Assembly: GCA_025351675.1 (NCBI GenBank)
Contig: JANXVK010000157.1
Span: 1 to 7,912, forward strand
Length of the DNA stretch: 7,912 nucleotides
Direction: 5' to 3'
Source of the DNA: Rhizobacter sp.
GTDB lineage: Bacteria; Pseudomonadota; Gammaproteobacteria; Burkholderiales; Burkholderiaceae_C
Shown piece by piece: positions 1 to 5,683 of this stretch (the first letter of the stretch is position 1; every line of letters begins with the position of its first letter). Both the position numbers and the translations under genes were made by a program. Under the pieces are notes generated by a model, which was not told the DNA's origin, searched no databases, and was given only the letters and a program-made list of their open reading frames with translations.

Positions 1-818
1 CCGCTGCTGCTGCAGCCGCCGCCTTCGCCGCCCCCGCGTTCGCGGTCGGCAGCCTCGTCGATGTCGAGCTCGTCGACCGCGCACGCGGCGAGGCGCTGCC
101 AACCCGGTCGCACCGTGGTGCGTCATGGGTCGCGGGCCGGCCGGGCAATCGCTACGCGGTGCGGCTCACCAATCGTTCCGGCGCGCGGGTGCTGGTCGTG
201 CTGTCGATCGACGGCGTCAACGCCGTCAGCGGTGAGACCGCCGCGACCGGCCAGACCGGCTACGTGCTGGCCCCGTACCAGCGCACCGAGATCACGGGAT
301 GGCGCAAGAGCCTGACCGAGTCGGCGGCGTTCTATTTCACCGCGCTGCCCGACTCGTACGCGGCGCGCACCGACCGGCCCGACAACGTCGGCGTAATCGG
401 CGCGGCGGTGTTCCGCGAGAAGCAGCGCGAGGTATTCCGGCCGCAGCAACAGCCGCCGGTTCTTCGCGGCGAGGTCGATCAGGAATCTCTGCCGGGCCGC
501 AGCATGCGCGAGTCGGAGTCGTCGATGCGCGCCGCACCGTCGGCCGCGCCGGCACCCGAGAGCAAGGCGGCCGGCGACGTGCGCAACGAGCGCGCCGATC
601 GACCCGAGCGCCTCGGCACCGGCCACGGCGAACGCGAATATGCGCCGACCACCCACACCAGCTTCGAGCGCGCGGGCGATCGCCCGAACGAGATCGTGCG
701 CATCCGCTACGACAGCCACGACAACCTGGCCGCGCTCGGCGCGATCCCGGTGCGGCGCGCGGCGCCGGTCGCGCCCGACCCGTTCCCGTCCGGCTTCGTG
801 CCCGATCCGCGCGGCTGA
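1..818 (+). CDS. Exported protein of unknown function (N-terminus cut by window edge)
   Basis: The reading frame is open from the left edge (first full codon at base 3) to a TGA at 816-818, giving at least 271 residues. No ATG, GTG or TTG occurs in frame before base 159, so the true start lies outside the window. The visible N-terminus is a run of Ala followed by FAAPAFA and then VGSLVDVEL, which looks like the end of a Sec signal peptide cleaved after AFA. A globular part follows, with a striking block (about residues 60-135 of the visible part) containing RVLVVLSIDGVNAVSGE, GYVLAPYQ, ITGWRKS, FYFTALPDSYAARTDRP and NVGVIGAAVFRE. I recall this block from conserved hypothetical exported proteins of proteobacteria, without a known role. 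The C-terminal half is rich in Ala, Pro, Arg and Glu and probably disordered, but ends with a more ordered stretch (EIVRIRYDSHDNLAALGAIP). Smaller frames starting at 159 would discard the signal peptide. The gene is surely real; its function is not recognised. Confidence 0.85.
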   Translation, partial: AAAAAAAFAAPAFAVGSLVDVELVDRARGEALPTRSHRGASWVAGRPGNRYAVRLTNRSGARVLVVLSIDGVNAVSGETAATGQTGYVLAPYQRTEITGWRKSLTESAAFYFTALPDSYAARTDRPDNVGVIGAAVFREKQREVFRPQQQPPVLRGEVDQESLPGRSMRESESSMRAAPSAAPAPESKAAGDVRNERADRPERLGTGHGEREYAPTTHTSFERAGDRPNEIVRIRYDSHDNLAALGAIPVRRAAPVAPDPFPSGFVPDPRG

Positions 819-832
819 GACCCAGCGGGGCC

Positions 833-850
833 GGCGGTTAGCATGCCGCC
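833..850 (+). terminator. Short GC-rich stem-loop after the exported-protein gene (weak terminator candidate)
   Basis: GGCGG (833-837) and CCGCC (846-850) can form a 5-bp stem with an 8-base loop, followed by TTTGCCTTT. It lies 15 bases after the upstream stop codon. The stem is short and the T-rich tail is broken by GC, so termination would be weak. The loop also contains TAGCAT (839-844), a four-of-six match to a -10 box about 26 bases before the next start codon. The same bases may therefore belong to the promoter of the YedI-like gene instead. Confidence 0.25.
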
Positions 851-870
851 TTTGCCTTTCCGGACGCCCC

Positions 871-1776
<906 letters not shown>

Positions 1777-1847
1777 GCCGCGGTGCTGAAAGCTCTGCCG
1801 GCGGCATCAGCCGAACCGGCGCAGTGCACCGAAGCGCTCGTGGCCGG

Positions 1848-3722
1848 TCAGGCGCGGCCGGTGCCGAGGTGCCGGTAGACCGTGGTGCGCGAGACGCCGA
1901 GGTTGCGCGAGGTCTGGCTCACGCTGCGCCCGGTGCGCTCGAACTCGCGCCGGATCGTGTCGGCCGCCACCTGCTGCAGCCCCGAGGCGTGGCCCGCCGG
2001 TGCCACCGGCAACAGTGGCTCGACGTCGGCGACGCGCAGGCGCCGCCCCGGGTCGAGCAGCAGCGCACGCGTGAGCACCGAGCGCAACTCGCGGAAGTTG
2101 CCGGGCCAGGCATGGCACGACAGGCGTTCGATCGCGTCGTCGTCGATCCCGGCGGCGGTGTCGACGAGCCGCAGCACGCTGCGCACCGCCGCGCTGAAAT
2201 CACGGCGCCGGCGCAGCGGCGGCAGGTCGATGCGGATCGTGTCGAGGCGGTAGAGCAGGTCGGCCCGGAAGCGGCGCGCGGCGACTTCGTCGTCGAGGTC
2301 GGCGTTGGTCGCGGCGAGCAGTTGCACGTCGACCTGGCGTGCGGTCGTGCCGCCGACCTGGCGCACGACGCCGTCGTCGAGAAACCGCAGCAGCGCGGCC
2401 TGCAGGTGCAGCGGCAGCTCGCGCACCTCGTCGAGCAGCAGCGTGCCGCCGTCGGCGCTGGCGATCAGGCCGACGCTGCCCTCGCGGCGCGCGCCGGTGA
2501 AGGCGCCGCCGACGTAGCCGAACAACTCGGCCTCGAACAGCTCGTCGGGCAGCGCGCCGCAGTTGACCGCCACGAACTGCCCGCTGCGCCCGCTGGCGCG
2601 GTGCGCGTGGCGCGCGAGCACCTCCTTGCCGGTGCCGGTCTCGCCGTGGATCAGGATCGGCGCGCGCATGCGCACCGCTGCTTCCGCACGCTCGAAGGCC
2701 GCCGCGACGGCCGGGTCTTGCGCGACCACCTCGGCCGCGAGCTGCGGCGGGGACGGGCGCGCCGGCGCACCCGTCGCGCCGGGGGCGATGCGGATGCCGG
2801 CGATGCGCGGCGCGGCGCGGCCGATGCAGCGGGCCACCAGCGCGCTGCCGAGCAGGTCGCGCAGGCCGACCTCGTTGCCCCGGTTCAGGCGCGCGACCGC
2901 CGGCCCGAACGGCTCGCCGAACAGCGTGTCGAACGAGCTGCCCGGCAGCACCTGCAGGCCATGCAGCATCTGCCGTGCGCGCTCGTTCGCGGCCTGCAGG
3001 TGCCCGGCGTCGTCGAACGCCATCAGGCCGGCGCTGAGCGTGCCGAGGAACTCGGGCCGCGGGTGGATCGCCAGGATCAGGTGCTGCCGCATCTGGTGCG
3101 TCAGCAGGCCGTTTTCCATCTGCGTGGCGGCCATGCGCACCAGCGCCTGCGTGTGGTGCTGGCGCGACTCGAAGTACGACGACGCGTCGAGCACGCCGAC
3201 CACCTCGCCGGCCGCGTCGCGCACCGGCGCCGCGGTGCACGAAATGCGACCGAGGTGGAGCAGGTAGTGCTCAGGTCCGCTCACCGACACCGGCTGGCCG
3301 CTCGCGAGCGCGGTGCCGAGCCCGTTGGTGCCGCAGAGCGATTCGGTCCAGCAGCTGCCGGCGACGATGCCGGCGTCGTCGCTGCTCATCGCGAAGCGGT
3401 TGTCAGAGAAGAGGTCGAGGATGACGCCGTCGGGGTCGGCGAACGCGAGCAGGAAGTTCGAGCCCGCGATCTGCTGCGCCAGCGTTTCGAGCTCCGCCTG
3501 CGCGAGCCGGCGCACGAAGGCGGCGTTCTCGCGCCGCCGCTGCAGGTCGGCGTCGAGCACCACGGCCCGGGGCAGAACGTCTGAGAAATGCAGGCCGGAG
3601 CGCATGCTGCGCGACCAGCTGTCGAGGATGTGCGCGCCCGGTACGCCCTCGGACGGAAACGCTCCGGCGCGCGCACGCAGCACCTGCGCATGGTTCCACT
3701 GTCGCTCGGGGGTCAGGTCCAT
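1848..3722 (-). CDS. AcoR-type sigma-54-dependent transcriptional activator
   Basis: 624 residues, a typical length for AcoR/DhaR-like activators. A short N-terminal block with HILDSWSRSMRSGL (31-44) leads into a GAF sensor domain (about 80-200) with the family motif LCGTNGLGTAL (129-139). A PAS-like segment (about 222-285) follows. The AAA+ domain (about 330-510) has Walker A GETGTGKE (360-367), an intact GAFTGA loop (406-411) for contact with sigma-54, Walker B GGTLLLDE (425-432), sensor I AATNADL (470-476) and the FRADLLYRL arginine-finger region (485-493). A Fis-type helix-turn-helix ends the protein (about 584-620, RSVSQTSRNLGVSRTTVYRHLG). Arg434 sits where most relatives have Gly just after the Walker B Asp-Glu. 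ATG 3722 is preferred over an upstream ATG at 3944 because it has a strong Shine-Dalgarno and the upstream extension is not family-like. It is divergent from the PQQ dehydrogenase operon and probably activates it. The inducer is unknown; acetoin, alcohols and diols are known for relatives. Confidence 0.95.
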   Translation of the reverse strand: MDLTPERQWNHAQVLRARAGAFPSEGVPGAHILDSWSRSMRSGLHFSDVLPRAVVLDADLQRRRENAAFVRRLAQAELETLAQQIAGSNFLLAFADPDGVILDLFSDNRFAMSSDDAGIVAGSCWTESLCGTNGLGTALASGQPVSVSGPEHYLLHLGRISCTAAPVRDAAGEVVGVLDASSYFESRQHHTQALVRMAATQMENGLLTHQMRQHLILAIHPRPEFLGTLSAGLMAFDDAGHLQAANERARQMLHGLQVLPGSSFDTLFGEPFGPAVARLNRGNEVGLRDLLGSALVARCIGRAAPRIAGIRIAPGATGAPARPSPPQLAAEVVAQDPAVAAAFERAEAAVRMRAPILIHGETGTGKEVLARHAHRASGRSGQFVAVNCGALPDELFEAELFGYVGGAFTGARREGSVGLIASADGGTLLLDEVRELPLHLQAALLRFLDDGVVRQVGGTTARQVDVQLLAATNADLDDEVAARRFRADLLYRLDTIRIDLPPLRRRRDFSAAVRSVLRLVDTAAGIDDDAIERLSCHAWPGNFRELRSVLTRALLLDPGRRLRVADVEPLLPVAPAGHASGLQQVAADTIRREFERTGRSVSQTSRNLGVSRTTVYRHLGTGRA

Positions 3723-3728
3723 CGCTTG

Positions 3729-3736
3729 CTCCACCT
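3729..3736 (-). promoter_or_regulatory. Ribosome binding site of the AcoR-type regulator
   Basis: Read on the minus strand, AGGTGGAG lies 6 bases before ATG 3722. This close match to the anti-Shine-Dalgarno complement decides the start codon against the upstream in-frame ATG at 3944. Confidence 0.7.
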
Positions 3737-3790
3737 GCCGACCGACGCGGGCTGGTAGCGCCGACGGTAACAGCGCGGCCGGAGCGTCGC

Positions 3791-3843
3791 AACTGCACAG
3801 AAACTGGACAGGTGGCGTGCCGATCGATGCACAACTGGACAGG
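3791..3843 (+). promoter_or_regulatory. Repeated boxes upstream of the sigma-54 promoter (candidate activator binding sites)
   Basis: Three related 10-mers occur on one strand: AACTGCACAG (3791-3800), AACTGGACAG (3802-3811) and AACTGGACAG (3833-3842). The last two are followed by a further G, making exact 11-base copies. Their offsets are 11 and 31 bases, about one and three helical turns, so they face the same side of the DNA. In addition TGCACA precedes ACTGGACAGG in both halves (3794-3799 and 3828-3833). The boxes lie about 45-95 bases before the -24 element, where upstream activator sequences for sigma-54 activators usually sit. They are also 70-120 bases upstream of the divergent regulator start, so autoregulation is possible. 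That the neighbouring AcoR-type protein binds here is inference. Confidence 0.6.
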
Positions 3844-3886
3844 CAATGACCCTGCAACGCCCTGCGCCTTCGGGGTGTTCCCGGAC

Positions 3887-3902
3887 TGGTACACGCGTTG
3901 CA
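3887..3902 (+). promoter_or_regulatory. Sigma-54 (RpoN) -24/-12 promoter of the PQQ dehydrogenase operon
   Basis: TGGTACACGCGTTGCA matches the sigma-54 consensus TGGCACG-N4-TTGCA at all but two fixed positions, with a perfect -12 element (TTGCA). It has the required ten bases between the invariant GG (3888-3889) and GC (3900-3901). The expected transcription start is near 3913, giving a leader of about 53 bases before ATG 3966. The site is oriented towards the dehydrogenase and lies beside a gene for a sigma-54 activator, which makes a chance match unlikely. Confidence 0.8.
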
Positions 3903-3965
3903 ATCACCTGTCGCGCCATTCGCGGCGTTCCGACACAAAACCAAGTCATCTCAGGAGAACCTTCA

Positions 3966-5249
3966 ATGAACCAGAACCGGACTGCCGCCGTGCGCCGCCT
4001 TGCCTTCGCCGCGATGCTGGCCTGCGCAGCGACCGCCGCCCAAGCCCAGGCAAACCTCGACAAGCTCAAGCAGATGAAGGTCGCGACCACCGACCTCAAC
4101 ATTCCGCTGGTGCCGCAGACCGGCAAGAACGCCGACGCGATCCGCGCCAACCTGAAGCGCGTCAAGCTGCCGCCGGGTTTCAGCATCGACCTGTACGCGA
4201 TCGTGCCCGATGCGCGCCACATGGCCGTCGCGCCGAGCACCAACATGCTGTTCGTCGGCACCCGCAAGACGACGGTCTGGGCGGTCACGAACCGCAACAG
4301 CGGCGACGTCGCCACCGAGGTCAAGTCGTTCGCGCCGAGCCTGAAGTTCACCAACCCGAACGGCGTGTGCTGGACCAAGGACGGCCTGCTCGTCGTCGCC
4401 GAGCACAACCGCGTGCTCATGTTCCCGGCCGCCGAATTCTTCTACGAGGGCCCGGACGTGGCCGTCGGCGAAGTGGTGGCGCAGGGCGGCCTCGTGCCGG
4501 TCGAGGACGAGAGCTACAACCACGGCGCGCGCACCTGCCGCGTCGGCGCCGACGGCAAGCTGTACGTCACGCTCGGCCAGCCGTTCAACGTGCCACCGGC
4601 CGAGAAGATCAAGGCCTTCCGCGAGCGTGGCATCGGCGGCATCGTGCGCATGGACATGGACGGTTCCAAGCGCGAGGTGTTCGCGGTCGGCGTGCGCAAT
4701 TCGGTCGGACAAGACTTCAACCCGAAGGACGGCACGCTCTGGTTCACCGACAACCAGACCGACGGCATGGGCGACGGCGGCCCTCCGGGCGAGCTGAACC
4801 ACGTCACCAAGATGGGCCAGGACTTCGGCTACCCGTACTGGAACGGCCACATGCGGGTGTCGGGCACCGCTGCGGCGCCCGATCTGAAGGACCTGCCGGA
4901 GCCCAAGGGCGCGATCTTTCCGCAGGTCGAGTTCCCGCCGCACCAGGCACAGCTCGGCATGACCTTTTACAGCGGCAAGATGTTCCCCGAGAAGTACCGC
5001 GGCGGCATGTTCGTCGCGTCGCACGGCTCGTGGAACAGCACGGTGCCGACCGGCGCGCTGATCAACTTCGTGCCGCTCGTCAACAACGACAAGGCCGGTG
5101 CCTCGGAGGTTTTCGCCGACGGTTTCCGCGACGAGAACGGCGTGTACCGCGGTCGCCCGGTCGACGTGGCGGTGATGAAGGACGGCTCGCTGCTGATCAG
5201 CGACGACTTCGCCGGCGCCATTTACCGCGTCACGTACGCGGCGCCCTGA
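3966..5249 (+). CDS. Periplasmic PQQ-dependent dehydrogenase, glucose/sorbosone dehydrogenase family (YliI/Asd-like)
   Basis: 427 residues. A Sec signal peptide (RRLAFAAMLACAATAAQA, cleavage after about residue 27) sends it to the periplasm. The mature part is a six-bladed beta-propeller of the glucose/sorbosone dehydrogenase family, which oxidises sugars, aldoses or related aldehydes using PQQ and calcium. Family landmarks: LPPGFSIDLYA (68-78), RHMAVAP (84-90), a conserved NHGART with His187 as the likely catalytic base, RMDMDGS (228-234), VRNSVGQDF (243-251), LWFTDNQTDGMGD (258-270), GQDFGYPYWNG (284-294), HGSWN (353-357), GRPVDVAV (396-403) and LLISDDFAGAIYRV near the end. Arg244-Asn245 and the 262-267 Asp/Asn cluster are candidate cofactor contacts by analogy with soluble glucose dehydrogenase. 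ATG 3966 has AGGAGA 7 bases upstream, and the frame further upstream lacks a signal peptide. The adjacent cytochrome c and PQQ receptor genes support PQQ use. The substrate cannot be told from sequence. Confidence 0.9.
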   Translation: MNQNRTAAVRRLAFAAMLACAATAAQAQANLDKLKQMKVATTDLNIPLVPQTGKNADAIRANLKRVKLPPGFSIDLYAIVPDARHMAVAPSTNMLFVGTRKTTVWAVTNRNSGDVATEVKSFAPSLKFTNPNGVCWTKDGLLVVAEHNRVLMFPAAEFFYEGPDVAVGEVVAQGGLVPVEDESYNHGARTCRVGADGKLYVTLGQPFNVPPAEKIKAFRERGIGGIVRMDMDGSKREVFAVGVRNSVGQDFNPKDGTLWFTDNQTDGMGDGGPPGELNHVTKMGQDFGYPYWNGHMRVSGTAAAPDLKDLPEPKGAIFPQVEFPPHQAQLGMTFYSGKMFPEKYRGGMFVASHGSWNSTVPTGALINFVPLVNNDKAGASEVFADGFRDENGVYRGRPVDVAVMKDGSLLISDDFAGAIYRVTYAAP

Positions 5250-5250
5250 G

Positions 5251-5589
5251 GTGCGGCGCCTGTACCACCGCAGCGCGGCGGCGCTCGCGCTCGCCGCGCT
5301 GGCCGTGGCAGGCGGTGCGGCCCGCGCCAACGACATCGACGCGGGCCGCACCAAGGCGCAGGCCTGCGCGGTGTGCCACGGGCCGCTGGGCGTGTCGACG
5401 CAACCCGACGCGCCGAATCTGGCCGGCCAGCCCGCGCTCTACGTGAGCGCGCAACTGCGCGCCTACCGCAGCGGCGCGCGCAAGCACGAGGTCATGTCGG
5501 TGATGGCCAAGCCGCTCACCGACGATGACATCGCGCAACTGGCGGCCTGGTACGCAGCGATTCGCATCGAGGCCACGGCGCCACGCTGA
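5251..5589 (+). CDS. Small exported class I cytochrome c (c553-like)
   Basis: 112 residues beginning at GTG 5251, one base after the TGA of the dehydrogenase, so the two are almost certainly co-transcribed and probably translationally coupled. The start is set by the signal peptide: basic MRRLYHRS, an Ala/Leu-rich core, and cleavage after ARA (residue 26). The mature cytochrome is only about 86 residues. It has one haem c site CAVCH (Cys39, Cys42, His43), the PNLAGQPALYVSAQLRAYRSG motif (55-75) typical of c553-type cytochromes, and HEVMSVMAKPLTDDDIAQLAAWYA (79-102), which should supply the axial Met (Met82 or Met85). It is the likely periplasmic electron acceptor of the PQQ dehydrogenase, handing electrons to a terminal oxidase. 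The pairing is inferred from gene order; the cytochrome assignment itself is clear. Confidence 0.92.
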   Translation: MRRLYHRSAAALALAALAVAGGAARANDIDAGRTKAQACAVCHGPLGVSTQPDAPNLAGQPALYVSAQLRAYRSGARKHEVMSVMAKPLTDDDIAQLAAWYAAIRIEATAPR

Positions 5590-5602
5590 GCGCTGCCCTT
5601 TC

Positions 5603-5640
5603 GCCGTGTCACCGGAGCGCATGCGTCCCGGTGGCACGGC
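5603..5640 (+). repeat. 13-bp inverted repeat (stem-loop) between cytochrome c and pqqU
   Basis: GCCGTGTCACCGG (5603-5615) pairs with CCGGTGGCACGGC (5628-5640) over 13 bp, with a single G-U wobble in RNA. The 12-base loop contains the perfect palindrome CGCATGCG (5618-5625), which can add a small inner stem. No T-run follows on either strand, so this is not a canonical intrinsic terminator. It could be an operator, a leaky terminator, or an mRNA-stabilising hairpin at the end of the dehydrogenase-cytochrome transcript. Its right arm overlaps a TGGCACG -24-like element. Confidence 0.6.
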
Positions 5641-5652
5641 ACGCGCGATAAT
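5632..5652 (+). promoter_or_regulatory. Candidate pqqU promoter (two overlapping readings)
   Basis: TGGCACGGCACGCGCG (5632-5647) has a perfect sigma-54 -24 element (TGGCACG) and the required GG-N10-GC spacing. The usual TT of the -12 box is replaced by GC, which weakens it. Immediately after, GATAAT (5647-5652) is a five-of-six match to a sigma-70 -10 box, but I see no good -35 at 16-18 bases. Either start would fall near 5658, upstream of the chosen GTG 5684. The -24 match is also part of the inverted repeat and could be coincidental. The leader suggests that the receptor can be transcribed separately from the dehydrogenase operon. Confidence 0.35.
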
Positions 5653-5669
5653 GCAAGACCTGACTCAAC

Positions 5670-5677
5670 GAGGCGAG
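5670..5677 (+). promoter_or_regulatory. Ribosome binding site of pqqU
   Basis: GAGGCGAG ends 6 bases before GTG 5684. This favours the GTG over the in-frame ATG at 5651, which overlaps the -10-like box and lacks a Shine-Dalgarno sequence. Confidence 0.55.
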
Positions 5678-5683
5678 CTCCCC

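Noticed and set aside
1777..1847. Terminator between the convergent YedI-like and regulator genes
   Set aside because: Only weak inverted repeats are visible (GCTGA 1785-1789 with TCAGC 1807-1811, and ACCGGC 1815-1820 with GCCGGT 1843-1848). They have long loops and no T-run.
3764..3792. Possible sigma-70 promoter for the regulator on the minus strand (TTGCGA, 17 bases, TACCGT)
   Set aside because: Only four and three of six positions match, so it is no better than chance in this composition, although the location would be suitable.
3815..3830. TGGCGTGCCGATCGATGC near 3813-3830 as a second sigma-54 promoter
   Set aside because: The distance between GG and GC is 13 bases instead of 10, which sigma-54 does not tolerate.
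3723..3944. In-frame N-terminal extension of the regulator from ATG 3944
   Set aside because: It would run through the sigma-54 promoter and repeat boxes, reads non-family sequence rich in Cys, Arg and Pro, and lacks the good Shine-Dalgarno sequence found before 3722.
5651..5683. ATG 5651 as the start of pqqU
   Set aside because: It overlaps the -10-like GATAAT box, has no Shine-Dalgarno sequence and would place extra polar residues before the signal peptide. GTG 5684 is preceded by GAGGCGAG.
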